Origin: Variovorax paradoxus
GTDB taxonomy: Bacteria > Pseudomonadota > Gammaproteobacteria > Burkholderiales > Burkholderiaceae_C
Assembly: GCA_016806145.1 (NCBI GenBank)
Contig: CP063167.1
Span: 926,501 to 990,500, forward strand
Direction of reading: 5' to 3'
Length of the DNA stretch: 64,000 nucleotides
A program made the translations under genes and the position numbers. Under the pieces are notes generated by a model. The model saw only the letters and a program-made list of their open reading frames with translations. It did no database searches and had not been told where the DNA came from. The first letter of the stretch is position 1, and each line of letters opens with the position of its first letter. Below, piece after piece: positions 18,190 to 28,523 of this stretch.

Positions 18190-19260
18190 CTATCTGCCGC
18201 TGAAGTTCAGCCGCATTCCCGTCATCGCCAGCGTGATAAGCGTCATGAGGAGCAAGCCGAAGGCCGTGCCCCAGATCACCAGCGCGTCCGTGCGCCGCCG
18301 GCTCACTCCATGCCCGAGCAGCACGATGCGTGCGCCGGCAAAGGCGTGCGCGGTCACTGCAGCAACCGCCAGGGCGTAATAGGGAAGCAGACGAATGTTC
18401 CAAGGATCGACGATCAGCCCTGCCGGTGCCCCGATCGCGAATCCCCAGTCGGTCGGAATCTTCATGTGGACGCGGGCAAGCCAGAAAACAGCCTGCAGAT
18501 GGCTTGTCACCGCTACAGAGAGGTACACACCCGTCGCGACTTGAAATGCCCGGAAGCCATCGGACGAGCGCTCACTCCAGCGCCACGCCATGGCTAGGCC
18601 CGAACACACGAGGTAGGCGGCGGCTGCAAGCAGCAGGGGCTCGCCCAGCGGTGTGCGGTACCACTTGCGCAAGACCTCTATGACCGCATGGTGCATGTCC
18701 ACACTGATCAGGGCAAGCAAGTGGTTGCTGAAGTGCAATGCCAGAAATCCCGCGATAAATAGCAGGGCCACCGTGCCATGCAGCACTCGCCAGACCGGCT
18801 TGATCAGCGGCTTCGGCGGATCTGCGGGCGCGTTAGGATCAGCCAGCCCTATGGCTACGGCAAGCGCGCACCAGAAGATGGCTAGGATCCAGAAGTCAAC
18901 CTTCGGCAGTCCGGCCACAAAGGTTCCGACGCCAACAAGCACGAACAGCGGCGGGGCAGTCACCGAGAACAGCGCCACTCGCCTGGCCAGGAGCTCTGCG
19001 CGGGTAGGCCCTGGCTGGCGCATTAGCTTGGCGAACACCCAAAGCGCGAGCATTGGCACAAAGAAGGCCAGACACAGGCAGACAGCCGCGCCCAGCCAGT
19101 GCGCCGCGTTTCCCCCAGCCATGAACCTCGCGACGCTTCCGTGGAACCCCACCAGGGACAGCGGATAGAGAGCCGCAGCAAGCGGTGGTAGAAACCAGTA
19201 GAGCCGGGCAGACTGATGACGTGTCGCGCTCGTCGCGCCATTGATTGGGATAGCGTTCAT
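18190..19260 (-). CDS. multi-pass inner-membrane protein of unknown function
   Basis: This 356-residue protein has about eight to nine hydrophobic helices. Several histidines lie in or beside helices (LHFSNHLLALISVDMHHAVI), and this helical hairpin recalls b-haem-binding membrane anchors such as those of succinate dehydrogenase, but I cannot assign the family. The ATG at 19260 is preceded by GGAGAAATTCG; a further in-frame ATG at 19281 lacks this. It is divergent from the MFS gene at 19727. A respiratory or haem role is only a suggestion. Confidence 0.7.
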   Translation of the reverse strand: MNAIPINGATSATRHQSARLYWFLPPLAAALYPLSLVGFHGSVARFMAGGNAAHWLGAAVCLCLAFFVPMLALWVFAKLMRQPGPTRAELLARRVALFSVTAPPLFVLVGVGTFVAGLPKVDFWILAIFWCALAVAIGLADPNAPADPPKPLIKPVWRVLHGTVALLFIAGFLALHFSNHLLALISVDMHHAVIEVLRKWYRTPLGEPLLLAAAAYLVCSGLAMAWRWSERSSDGFRAFQVATGVYLSVAVTSHLQAVFWLARVHMKIPTDWGFAIGAPAGLIVDPWNIRLLPYYALAVAAVTAHAFAGARIVLLGHGVSRRRTDALVIWGTAFGLLLMTLITLAMTGMRLNFSGR

Positions 19261-19726
19261 CGAATTTCTCCGTGGGGTCACTGACAGTTCTTCGGGGACA
19301 TTTCGCTACGAGCCGCTTGCTGGCCAACACGCTCCTGGCGCGCCAGCCCCGGGCTAGGCGCCAAGGAGAGTGTTCAGTGCTCGCGGGCATTCGCGGGCAC
19401 TCCATGGAAGGAGTGCCGCCTCTACTTTTTGTCGGCCAACACTGCCGCCACTAGCGTCGTGCCACCGGTGAATGACGCCCGAAATGGATAGAGGGCAGAC
19501 GCCGAACGGGCGATGGATGCAGGCGAAGCTGCGCCTAGGCTTGGCGGATGAACACGTGCTGCTGTTGCCGCGCGAATCGATCGGGCGCCGTCCGGCTGAC
19601 TCGCCGGTCCATGCATCAACCGAGCGCGCCGCCACGGTTTGACGACCAGTCGTTGCCGCACACGGTGACCGACGGAAATGCCATGGCGCGTAGATCAATC
19701 CAACCGGGCAATGCCCCTAATCTTCG
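19261..19726. other. divergent intergenic region (466 bp)
   Basis: This stretch separates the membrane protein (minus) from the MFS gene (plus) and must carry both promoters. Around 19375-19400 the heptamer GCGGGCA occurs twice (GCGGGCATTCGCGGGCAC), which may be chance. No gene is recognised here. Confidence 0.4.
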
Positions 19727-21265
19727 ATGAACGACAGGCCCGCTGCCCACCGGATCTGGCTCTTTCTGCTCGTTGGCGCTCTGCCGTTCAGCGATTTCCT
19801 GCAGATCGGGATCTTCGCCTTCAACGCCGCGCCCGTGATGGGCGATCTTGGCGCTAGTCCGGAGGAATACAGTGTGGTGGCGACCCTTTATGCTGTCACC
19901 GCCATCGGGATCATCTTCAACCATCGCTGGCTCGTCGAGCGCATGGGCTGGCGATGGTTCATCCGGCTTTCGTGCGCATTCTTCGTCGCCGGCTCCCTCA
20001 CATGTGCGGCAAGCCAGTCTCTCGGGGGCTTTACCATCGGACGACTCCTGACTGCACTCGGATGTGCGTCTTTTATGACCGCTGCCCGCGTGCTGGTCAA
20101 TCTCTTGCCTCCATCGCCCCTGCGCTTCACCGGCATCCGATTCCTTGCCTCGGGAATTGCCTGGGGAGTGACATGCGGGCCGCTGGCTGCATCGATGGCG
20201 TTGGCATCATCCGACTGGCGGATGGCATACCTTGCGCAACTCATTCCTGCCTTTGTCATTGCCGTTCTGGGAGAGCTTGCGCTCCCATGTGAGCGCTTAG
20301 CGACGCGCACACCCTTCGATCTAAGAGGCTTACTGGCCCTGGCAGGTGGCAGCGCTCTCTTGCTGTTTGCCGAGCAACGAAGTACGTTCGATTTCTTCTC
20401 GATGCGCTCTCCGCTGTATGGCTACGTCGCACTAGGCCTCATGACCCTCGTTCTCACAGTGTGGCTGGTTCTGTCGAGCAAGCAACCCGCCCTCCGTTTG
20501 CATGACATGTCGCAGCGACGATATCTGATCGGCCTTGCTGTGTTCGGGCTGTGCTACGGCATTCTCGGCGCCAACAACACCGCCATTCCGATGCTGCTTC
20601 GCAGTCTAGACCTGCCGCTTTACATCGCCGCCCGCTACGTGGCCATTGGATCCTCGGGCGGTATAGTGGCATGGATCATCCTGTCCCGCCTAGTTCCGCG
20701 CAACCAAGGACCTGCGCGGTACTACTTCGCCGGCTTTCTCCTTCTCACCACCGCGGGCGTACTTATCGGCCGCATGAGTGAGACGGCAAGTATCGAGTAC
20801 GGCATCCTTCCGGCGCTGTTCTGTGCAGGCGCCTTCGTCATCACAGTGCTGTCGACTACCGCGGTTCAAACATTCCGGGACGTACAGCGCGACGAGACCG
20901 TTTTCTCCCACGCCAACCAGATCAAGAACGTGCTGGCGCAATTGGGTATCGCTTCGGGCATCTGCGCGGCGACGCTCTTCTCCCAATGGCGCCTGGCGCA
21001 GCACTATGTGCGGTTCAGCGAAGTCCTCGGGCCGGATAGCCTCGCTCTTCAGGGCACCTTGCGCATTCTGACCCAGCGTTACGGTGCCAGCGCTGATCCC
21101 GCCAAGGCGTTGCAGATGGCCTATTCCACCATCAACGGCATCATGGTGCAGCAGGCCAGCTTCATGGCATCTCTCGACTACTTCACCGCGATCGCGGCAA
21201 TGGCCGCACTGTGCCTGCTGGCCGTTCTGGGCGAACGCGCGTGGCGCATCTCACGCAAACGCTGA
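19727..21265 (+). CDS. MFS transporter, DHA2/EmrB-like (14-helix type)
   Basis: This 512-residue integral membrane protein has about 14 hydrophobic segments, the size of drug:H+ antiporter family 2 exporters. Recognisable features are the start FLLVGALPFSDFLQIGIF, the loop after helix 2 (NHRWLVERMGWRWFIRLSC, a variant of motif A), and the helix 4-5 region (GRLLTALGCASFMTAARVLV). It is convergent with the large regulator at 21383, with about 117 bp between them. That regulator or its paralogue may control it; the substrate is unknown. Confidence 0.85.
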   Translation: MNDRPAAHRIWLFLLVGALPFSDFLQIGIFAFNAAPVMGDLGASPEEYSVVATLYAVTAIGIIFNHRWLVERMGWRWFIRLSCAFFVAGSLTCAASQSLGGFTIGRLLTALGCASFMTAARVLVNLLPPSPLRFTGIRFLASGIAWGVTCGPLAASMALASSDWRMAYLAQLIPAFVIAVLGELALPCERLATRTPFDLRGLLALAGGSALLLFAEQRSTFDFFSMRSPLYGYVALGLMTLVLTVWLVLSSKQPALRLHDMSQRRYLIGLAVFGLCYGILGANNTAIPMLLRSLDLPLYIAARYVAIGSSGGIVAWIILSRLVPRNQGPARYYFAGFLLLTTAGVLIGRMSETASIEYGILPALFCAGAFVITVLSTTAVQTFRDVQRDETVFSHANQIKNVLAQLGIASGICAATLFSQWRLAQHYVRFSEVLGPDSLALQGTLRILTQRYGASADPAKALQMAYSTINGIMVQQASFMASLDYFTAIAAMAALCLLAVLGERAWRISRKR

Positions 21266-21382
21266 AGAGCCTGCGACTAAGTTGACATGGGACATCCGCA
21301 GTGCATCGACGTACGAAACTCTGACAAGCGACCAAGCTCAACGCCTGACATTGAACCCGTGCGCCTCGCGCCGAACACCTTG

Positions 21383-24253
21383 TCACTGCGCATTCCCAGC
21401 TCGCATTAAGAGCGCATTCGCCTCGCGCCAGTCCGGGAAGTCTTGACCCGGCAGGCAGCGACCGAGCGCGCCCTCCAACGCGTTCTTGGCATCCCCTTGC
21501 CGGCCAGCGCGAAGCCAAAGCCGCGCCTGCGCGAGCGCTGCGCGAAGCTCCCAGACCCTGGCACCTTGTCGACGGCTTACTTCGGCGGCCCGTAGATAGT
21601 GGGCCTGAGCTTCCTCGAGGTCACCGTCCATCTCTCGGCGATGACCTGCTGCCCGCCAGACCTCGGCGGCACACCACTGGCTCTCGCCCTGCCAGACTGC
21701 GCAGACCATGCGGTCATCGATGAATTTCGGACTGAAGGTAACCAACATTTCCCGCCGCGGTTGATCCATTTGGCCCCAGGCAGCACGATCGACCTCCAAC
21801 TGAACGTCGTTCATCTCCCCAGCAAGGATCTTCACACCCAGCTCGAAGCACCGCGCCCACTGGTTCCAATACACAAGACCTCGCCGCTCGCTCTCCAGCA
21901 ACATGAGGTCGACAAGTTCCCTGGCACGCGGCAGGTCTCCGGCCCATATCGCAACAGGACAAGCGCCGAACAGGGCGAAGCACAACGAAAGCGCCTGGCC
22001 CGTCTGCTGCGCTTCACGCATCGCACCTTCGGCCGTCGCAATGGCTTCATTGGCCGCACCCTGAATCCAGAGTGTCCGGGCAAGGAAGACGCGAGAGGCG
22101 ACATTGGCCGCGATCTGAAGCATGTTGCCGCGCATGCGTGGCGTGCCTCCCGACGTCCCGAGCGCTTCCTCGCCATGGAGCCTTGAGAGTTCGAATTCGC
22201 CGCAGAAATGGCTCGACAGCGCCATCATCCGATGGGCCAGGTTTTTGGCGGCAGGATCGTTGTTCCGCAAGGCGAACACGTGAAGTTCATCGGCTTGCCG
22301 CTTGCCGGTTGAGTAGGCACCGCTGGCGACAAGGAAAATGCAGCGCGCCCATCTTGCCTGCAGTTCAAGCAGCGGCGAGCCCGAACTCAGCGAAGAACTA
22401 AATGCCCGCTCGCATGCCTGCTGCATCTCCGGAACGGGCCCCCGGGTATGCCACAGCGTATTGCTCAGGGCGATCTGCAACCAAGTGACCGTCTCGGCAT
22501 CAGCGCCGCCGCGCGCCTCCTCGTTACGCAAGGCAGCGAGCACCCGATCACGGAACTCCTCGATCTGCGATGCGTGGAACCACAGCGGCGCCGAGGCAAC
22601 CGTCAGTTCGCCCGACAAAGATCGCTGTCCCGGCTGGGAAGTGTCCTGGCCGTCCAGGGCGAAACGCACGTCGTCCAAACAGTGACCGTAGCGCTCGTTC
22701 CAGCGCTCGACATTCATTGTCGAAAGATCGGACACGGCCGTGTTCATGACCTCGATCATGTGGCGGGCATGTACTGAATACACGGCATCACTCTCGCCGC
22801 TATCCACCAACAAGCCGGTCGCATAGACCCTCGTGGTGTCGAGCAGCCGATAGGGAGCCGCAGTGCTGAAGGAGACGAAGCGCACGAGAGACTTGCCGAC
22901 CAAGTTGGTAAGCACGTCCAGCGCTCGATCAGGCGGTACTTGGTCAGAGAGCAGGTTTAGGGCCGAAGCCGCATCGAACTGGCCCCTGAAGACCGACAAT
23001 CTTCGGAACAGGCATTGCTCCAACGGACTGAGCAGTGCCACGCTCCAATTGAGTGCGGCAGCCAAGGTCCGATGTCGCGCCGCACCGGAGCGCGTGCTCA
23101 TCGAATACCACTGCAGGTGATCGTCCAGGCGAAGCATCAGATCGGCTATGGACTGCACGCTCAGCCGGCTGGCGATCAATTCAATCGCGAGCGGAATCCC
23201 GTCAAGCGCGCGCGAAATTCGAACCAATGCCTCGGTGTCAGCGTCGCCGAAGGTGGGCGCGCCAGCCGCTTCGGCGCGCTCGACGAGCAAGCGAACTGCA
23301 GAAAACTGAAGTGCCTCGCGAAGGCCGATTGGCTCATGGGGCGGCACGACCAGTGTCGGAAGTCGGTAGACGAATTCGCCACCGATGCGCAGAGCTTCCC
23401 GACTCGTTGCCAGCACCTGCAATTCCGGCAGATTGCTCAGCAACCTGGCAACGATCGGAGCGACAGTGTCGATCACATGTTCGCAGTTGTCGAACATCAA
23501 TAGGACGCGCCGCCCATCCAGACGTTGCTCGATCAGTCGAAGGGTGTCGGTGGCATCGATTGGCACGGCCAGAGACCGCGCCAGCGCGGCAAGCACGCGA
23601 TCTCCCGATGCGAGCGGCGCCAAATCGGCGAAGGCCACCTCGCGCGGAAATTCACCCTCGGACATGCCATGGGCGCTGGCAACCTTGATGGCAAGGCTGG
23701 TCTTTCCCATGCCGGCGGTTCCAACAACTGACACCAGACGTCGCTGGGCAAGCGCGGCCAAAAGGCGCTCGCTGTCCTCGTCGCGCCCGACCAGGCTGGC
23801 CAGGCGCACGGGCGGTCGAACAAAGGACGACGGCACCCTGGTCGCCGGTTGCTGCAGGAGGACGACATCGCCCTGTTCGCTCTGGAGCGAGACCGGCCCA
23901 ATGAAGCTGTAGCCCTTCAGTGGAACACTGGTAATCCACTCGCGAGTCTCACCTTGCCCGGCCGTCGCGGCCTGCAGCGCCTTGCGCAGCGTGGAGATGT
24001 GGGTCCTGACACTCGCATCCTCGACCACAAGACCCGCCCAGACTACCGCCAGAAGATCCTCCTTGCCAACGACTTCTCCGGCATGGCGCACGAGGTGCAA
24101 TAGGATGTCAAACGATCGAGATCCCAACCTCACCTGCGCGCCGTTGCAGTCGAGGCGCCTTCGGGCCTCGCAAAGCAAAAACGGACCGAAGATCCATCGA
24201 GACCTCACGCGCTCAACCGGCGCCGGGATGCCCTTGGGGGGGGGTTGCGGCAT
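21383..24253 (-). CDS. large signal-transduction regulator: winged helix, NTPase and helical repeats
   Basis: This 956-residue cytosolic protein begins with an OmpR/PhoB-type winged helix (about 18-118: LGSRSFDILLHLVRHAGEVV, then SVRTHISTLRKAL and PLKGYSF). An NTPase of the STAND/AAA class follows, with Walker A GTAGMGKTS near 178-186, Walker B VLLMFDNCEHV near 250-260 and the sensor ATSREALRI. The C-terminal roughly 450 residues are helical TPR-like. Such proteins act as ATP-dependent transcription regulators like AfsR/MalT relatives. The ATG at 24253 with GGTGGA upstream was chosen over 24388. The gene is divergent from a full-length paralogue at 24770. Confidence 0.88.
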   Translation of the reverse strand: MPQPPPKGIPAPVERVRSRWIFGPFLLCEARRRLDCNGAQVRLGSRSFDILLHLVRHAGEVVGKEDLLAVVWAGLVVEDASVRTHISTLRKALQAATAGQGETREWITSVPLKGYSFIGPVSLQSEQGDVVLLQQPATRVPSSFVRPPVRLASLVGRDEDSERLLAALAQRRLVSVVGTAGMGKTSLAIKVASAHGMSEGEFPREVAFADLAPLASGDRVLAALARSLAVPIDATDTLRLIEQRLDGRRVLLMFDNCEHVIDTVAPIVARLLSNLPELQVLATSREALRIGGEFVYRLPTLVVPPHEPIGLREALQFSAVRLLVERAEAAGAPTFGDADTEALVRISRALDGIPLAIELIASRLSVQSIADLMLRLDDHLQWYSMSTRSGAARHRTLAAALNWSVALLSPLEQCLFRRLSVFRGQFDAASALNLLSDQVPPDRALDVLTNLVGKSLVRFVSFSTAAPYRLLDTTRVYATGLLVDSGESDAVYSVHARHMIEVMNTAVSDLSTMNVERWNERYGHCLDDVRFALDGQDTSQPGQRSLSGELTVASAPLWFHASQIEEFRDRVLAALRNEEARGGADAETVTWLQIALSNTLWHTRGPVPEMQQACERAFSSSLSSGSPLLELQARWARCIFLVASGAYSTGKRQADELHVFALRNNDPAAKNLAHRMMALSSHFCGEFELSRLHGEEALGTSGGTPRMRGNMLQIAANVASRVFLARTLWIQGAANEAIATAEGAMREAQQTGQALSLCFALFGACPVAIWAGDLPRARELVDLMLLESERRGLVYWNQWARCFELGVKILAGEMNDVQLEVDRAAWGQMDQPRREMLVTFSPKFIDDRMVCAVWQGESQWCAAEVWRAAGHRREMDGDLEEAQAHYLRAAEVSRRQGARVWELRAALAQARLWLRAGRQGDAKNALEGALGRCLPGQDFPDWREANALLMRAGNAQ

Positions 24254-24769
24254 TGAGATTCCACCATCTATGGCTTCGACGAACCGCATCGGCACTCGAC
24301 GACCCGTGTCGCCAAGCTCCCTCCGGTGCACTCGCGCTCCCGAATTCGCGGAGCAAAGCTCGCAAGCCAGACCATGCGCATACCACATGCGCCCTCACGC
24401 AGCAGCCACGCAGATACATGCGAAGACGCGGAAATCGAAGTGAACACTAATGTAACGCCTTCGCAGCGAATGCGCGTCGACCGAGGGCAAATGCGCAAGC
24501 AGCAACGGCCCCTCGATTTTCCATGAAACGAGTTGCTGAGCCTAGGTCGACCTACGACCGATGAGGCCAAAGCGCGTTTTGCGACGGTGTGTAAGACTGC
24601 GCGCCGCAGGACACTCGCGGGTTCCACGCCTTCATGGCGAGAATCGCGCATAAGAACGCACAAGCGTCGCAGACGCACCCGATGCTTGGCCAGCCGAGCC
24701 ACAGGGCCGTCCCGAGATGGCGTGGATGAATCAAGAAAAGTGCGCTGACGCGCTCAGGACAATACACTT
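24254..24769. other. divergent promoter region between two paralogous regulators (516 bp)
   Basis: This half-kilobase separates the two divergent regulators and must hold both promoters. A run of nine G lies at 24237-24245, just inside the minus-strand gene. No third gene is recognised; the open frames here are arginine-rich and lack ribosome binding sites. Confidence 0.5.
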
Positions 24770-27511
24770 ATGGACCTAAAGGTTGCGGATGCTGCGTCCC
24801 CAGATCGCTGGCGCTTCGGCCGCTTCGAGTTGATCGCAGCAGAGCGTCGTCTCGAACACGAGGGGCAGCCAGTGCGGCTGGGCGGACGATCCATTGACGT
24901 GCTGGTGGCGTTGGTACGGTGTGCCGGTCAACCAGTGACGAATGCTGAACTGCTCGCCAGCATCTGGGGCAGTGGCAGTGGGGATGAGGGCAAATTGCGC
25001 GTGCACATGTCGGCCCTGCGCAAGGCTCTCGATGGCGTGGACGGGCGGCAAGGGCCAACCCCCTGGATCGTGAACATCCCGATGCGCGGGTATCAGTTTA
25101 CAGGCGCAGTATCTACCGGCGCCAGGGAGGGCGTGCCGAAGGCGTCGTCCGCCGCGGCGCTCGTCGATCAGACGCCGGCCGAGTTCGCGCGGCCGCCATC
25201 GCGCCTGACCCGACTCGTCGGACGCCAGGACGAAGTTGCCCGGCTCGCAGCACTGACTGCCGAAAACGCCCTCGTCTCAGTCGTCGGGCCAGGCGGAATG
25301 GGCAAAACAACGGTCGCCGTTCATGTGGCGCAGGAGCGCTTGCGCGTCGCCGGCAGTGGCTCGAAGTATCTCGCGTTCGTCGACTTCGCGTCACTCAACT
25401 CGGCCGACTTCGTCCTGAGCGCAATCGCTCAGGCCCTTCGCGCGCCGCTGGACGACGGACGAGGCACGGCTGCCATCATCGATCGACTTGCGGATAGCGA
25501 CACCCTGCTTATCTTCGACAACTGCGAGCATGTGATCGACGCCTTGGCTGGCATCTGCAGCGCACTCCTGTCTGCGCTTCCCCGCTTGTCTATACTGGTC
25601 ACCAGTCGCCAGCCGCTGGGCGTCAATGGCGAATTCGTGTTCCGGCTGCCCGCGCTCGGACTGGCCGATGAACAGCCCGCATCGCTTGCCGAAGCCCTGC
25701 GCTCGCCTGCCATCGAATTGATGGTCGATTTGGCGACTGCCGCTGGCGCGCCGGCGTTTGCCGACGAGCATGCCAGCCTGCTTGCCAGGCTCTGCCGTCG
25801 ACTCGACGGGATTCCCTTGGCGATCGAACTCGTGGCGGCCCGCCTGGGCGTGCAGTCGCTGGAAGACACCGACCACCACTTGGCGGATCACATCCGGCTT
25901 CGTTCTGGCCGCATCCTCGCATCATCAGCCCGCCACCGCAGCCTGAGGGCTACGCTCGACTGGAGCATGGACCTACTCGATGCCAAGGAAGCACGGCTGT
26001 TCTCGCTGCTGTCCGTTTTCAGGGGTCCATTCGACATAGCGGCAGCGCAAGCGATGGCTGGCGACCTGATGGACGCGGATGTCGCCATGCGCGCGCTCCT
26101 GTCACTGACCACCAAGTCATTGGTGGCGTTCGATCGCGCCAACCCATCCGCGCCTTACAGGCTCCTGGACACAACGCGCGCTTATGCGCAGGATGTCCTG
26201 AAGGCCCAGGGCCAGTGGGACGTGGCCGTACATGCGCACGCCCAACTCATGCTTGAGGCCATGGCAACCGCGGCCGCCGACCTTGCCCTCGTTGACGGCC
26301 CGCTCTGGCTCGATCGCTATGCCCATCGGCTCGATGATGTGCGCTTCGCGATCGAATCATGCATCGCCCATACGCATGGGGTTGCACTTGCGTCCCTGCT
26401 GACGCAGGCATCGGCCCCACTGTGGTTTCGACTGTCGCAGGTCGAAGAGTATCGGGACCGAGTGATGCAATCGCTTGACCGACTTCCAGCCGCCTCGGAC
26501 CCCGACGGGCATACAGAGGCCGCGCTGAACATAGCACTCTATAACGCGCTATGGCACACCGGAGGCGCGATGACAGACATGGTCCTTGCCTGCGAGCGCG
26601 CGCTTGGCCTCGCACTGGCGCTGAATGCACGACTGCTGGAGTTCCAATCCCGATGGGGACTGTGCGCCCTGTGCATCACACGTGGCGAGTATCAACAGGC
26701 GCTCACGCATGCGCGTCTCCTGCACACCTTCGCGCAGGAGTCCAGAGACGCCACGTCATTGAACCTGGCCCACCGGATGATTGCACTGAGCGCACACTTC
26801 CGCGGCGAGTTCGGGCTGGCACGGCAGCACGCGCAGATGGCGTGCGACGCCGACCGCAGCATCCGTCAAGCGCGTGGCAACCAGTTGCAACCCGATGCAC
26901 GGCTGATAGCGCAGGCCATCCTTGCGCGCTCGCTGTGGATCTCCGACGATGCCGACCATCATGCCATGGCCATCGCGCAGCAGGCCGTCGCCGAGGCTGA
27001 GGCCGGCGGCCATGTGCTGACCATCTGCATGGTCCTGTTCTGGGTCTGTCCGGTCGCCATCTGGTCAGGCCAATGGAACACCGCCGGAGCATGGGTCACC
27101 ACAATGTTCAGAGAGACGCAGTCGCGTGGCCTCGCCTACTGGCATGGCTGGGCCCAATGCTACGCGTTCGCGGTGAACCTGAATGCCTCGGCGCAACGGG
27201 ATGACATGCTGGAGCGGACCGCGGCGATTGTGGCCGACCTTGACGCGCCCAGGCGCGAAATGATGGTCACATTCGACGACCGCTTCCTGGACGCCGATCT
27301 CGTCGCACGAGCCGAATCCGGGCTCGGCGAATGGAGTGCCGCCGAGGTCTGGCGGGTCGCTGGCACCCGCGCCGAGGCAGGCGGCGACGTGCAGCAAGCC
27401 AGTTCAATGTATTACCGAGCATTAACGACGGCAGAGTCGCAGGAAGCAGGCGCGTGGTCCAGACGAGCAAGACGTGCCTTGGAGACACTTCATTCTCGCC
27501 CTTTCGGATGA
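24770..27511 (+). CDS. large signal-transduction regulator, paralogue of the divergent neighbour
   Basis: This 913-residue protein has the same architecture as the divergent gene: an N-terminal winged helix (RFGRFELIAAERRLEHEGQP, then RVHMSALRKALDG and PMRGYQFTG), an NTPase domain with Walker A GPGGMGKTT near 174 and Walker B LLIFDNCEHVID near 245, the sensor VTSRQPLGV, and about 450 helical C-terminal residues. Blocks such as RLDGIPLAIELVAARLGVQS and YRLLDTTRAYA match the paralogue closely. The ATG at 24770 has AGGACAAT upstream. It is followed after 76 bp by a short-chain dehydrogenase, a likely target or co-transcribed partner. Confidence 0.88.
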   Translation: MDLKVADAASPDRWRFGRFELIAAERRLEHEGQPVRLGGRSIDVLVALVRCAGQPVTNAELLASIWGSGSGDEGKLRVHMSALRKALDGVDGRQGPTPWIVNIPMRGYQFTGAVSTGAREGVPKASSAAALVDQTPAEFARPPSRLTRLVGRQDEVARLAALTAENALVSVVGPGGMGKTTVAVHVAQERLRVAGSGSKYLAFVDFASLNSADFVLSAIAQALRAPLDDGRGTAAIIDRLADSDTLLIFDNCEHVIDALAGICSALLSALPRLSILVTSRQPLGVNGEFVFRLPALGLADEQPASLAEALRSPAIELMVDLATAAGAPAFADEHASLLARLCRRLDGIPLAIELVAARLGVQSLEDTDHHLADHIRLRSGRILASSARHRSLRATLDWSMDLLDAKEARLFSLLSVFRGPFDIAAAQAMAGDLMDADVAMRALLSLTTKSLVAFDRANPSAPYRLLDTTRAYAQDVLKAQGQWDVAVHAHAQLMLEAMATAAADLALVDGPLWLDRYAHRLDDVRFAIESCIAHTHGVALASLLTQASAPLWFRLSQVEEYRDRVMQSLDRLPAASDPDGHTEAALNIALYNALWHTGGAMTDMVLACERALGLALALNARLLEFQSRWGLCALCITRGEYQQALTHARLLHTFAQESRDATSLNLAHRMIALSAHFRGEFGLARQHAQMACDADRSIRQARGNQLQPDARLIAQAILARSLWISDDADHHAMAIAQQAVAEAEAGGHVLTICMVLFWVCPVAIWSGQWNTAGAWVTTMFRETQSRGLAYWHGWAQCYAFAVNLNASAQRDDMLERTAAIVADLDAPRREMMVTFDDRFLDADLVARAESGLGEWSAAEVWRVAGTRAEAGGDVQQASSMYYRALTTAESQEAGAWSRRARRALETLHSRPFG

Positions 27512-27587
27512 CCGCCTTGCACTGCCGCGCACGAAACTGTACGTGTCAGGCGACGCACGTCGCCATCCTGCATCCACGGACCCGGCC

Positions 27588-28523
27588 ATGAAGCTGTCAA
27601 CACCATTCGGATTTCACTCCACCGCCGACGAGGTGCTTCAGGGCGTCGATCTTTCGGGTCGGCGCGCCGTCGTGACGGGCGCTTCATCGGGCATTGGGAT
27701 CGAGACCGCCCGCGCGCTCGCTCGCGCGGGCGCCGAAGTCACGCTGGCCGTGCGTCGCCGCGACGCCGGCGACTCGGCAGCAAATACCATCCGCACCAGC
27801 GTCCCATTTGCGCGCATCGACGTCGCAGTGCTCGACCTAGAAGACCTCGGATCCGTCAACCGATTCGGCGCGGAGTGGAGCGGCCCCCTGCATATCCTGG
27901 TCAACAACGCCGGCATCATGGCCCTGCCCCAACTCGAGCGGACAAGCAAGGGGTGGGAAAGGCAATTTGCCACGAATTTTCTTGGCCACTTTGCGTTGAC
28001 CCTGAGCCTTCGCGGTGCGTTGAGATCTGGTGCGAACGCGCGCGTCGTCTTTCTCAGTTCGAGCGCCAATATGTTCGCTCCTGTGTTCTTCGACGACCCC
28101 CATTTCCAGTTCATCCCCTACGATCCATTCCTGGCCTACGGCCAAAGCAAGACTGCACTGGCGTTGGCTGCGGTCGCATTCACTCAGCACTGGGTCGGCT
28201 ACGGCATCACCGCCAATGCGCTGAACCCCGGCGCCATCGCAACTAACCTGCAGAAATACACCGGCGGGCTGAAGACCCCGCCCGAGCGCCAGAAAAGCAT
28301 CGCCCAGGGGGCAGCCACCTCCGTGCTCCTGGCAGCCTCTCCCCTGTTGTCAGGCATCGGCGGACGATATTTCGAGGACTGCAACGAGGCCCAGATCGTC
28401 CAGCAACGCCCGGGCAATTTCGGCGGAGGTGTCGCTCCGTACGCGGTCGACGTCAACAATGCCGAGCGTCTCTGGGCGTTGGGTCACCGACTGCTCGCAG
28501 AGGCCGGGATGCCGAACCTTTAG
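27588..28523 (+). CDS. short-chain dehydrogenase/reductase (retinol-dehydrogenase-like)
   Basis: This 311-residue SDR has a complete Rossmann and active-site set: TGASSGIGIETARAL (dinucleotide binding, near 30), NNAGIM near 103, the catalytic serine in VVFLSSSANMF, and YGQSK (Tyr-x-x-x-Lys) near 185. The length and the NFLGHFALT block fit the WW-domain/retinol-dehydrogenase-like subgroup. The ATG at 27588 was chosen because the fold begins soon after it; the frame is open back to 27474. It probably reduces or oxidises a ketone or alcohol with NAD(P); the substrate is unknown. It shares the strand with the upstream regulator. Confidence 0.87.
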   Translation: MKLSTPFGFHSTADEVLQGVDLSGRRAVVTGASSGIGIETARALARAGAEVTLAVRRRDAGDSAANTIRTSVPFARIDVAVLDLEDLGSVNRFGAEWSGPLHILVNNAGIMALPQLERTSKGWERQFATNFLGHFALTLSLRGALRSGANARVVFLSSSANMFAPVFFDDPHFQFIPYDPFLAYGQSKTALALAAVAFTQHWVGYGITANALNPGAIATNLQKYTGGLKTPPERQKSIAQGAATSVLLAASPLLSGIGGRYFEDCNEAQIVQQRPGNFGGGVAPYAVDVNNAERLWALGHRLLAEAGMPNL

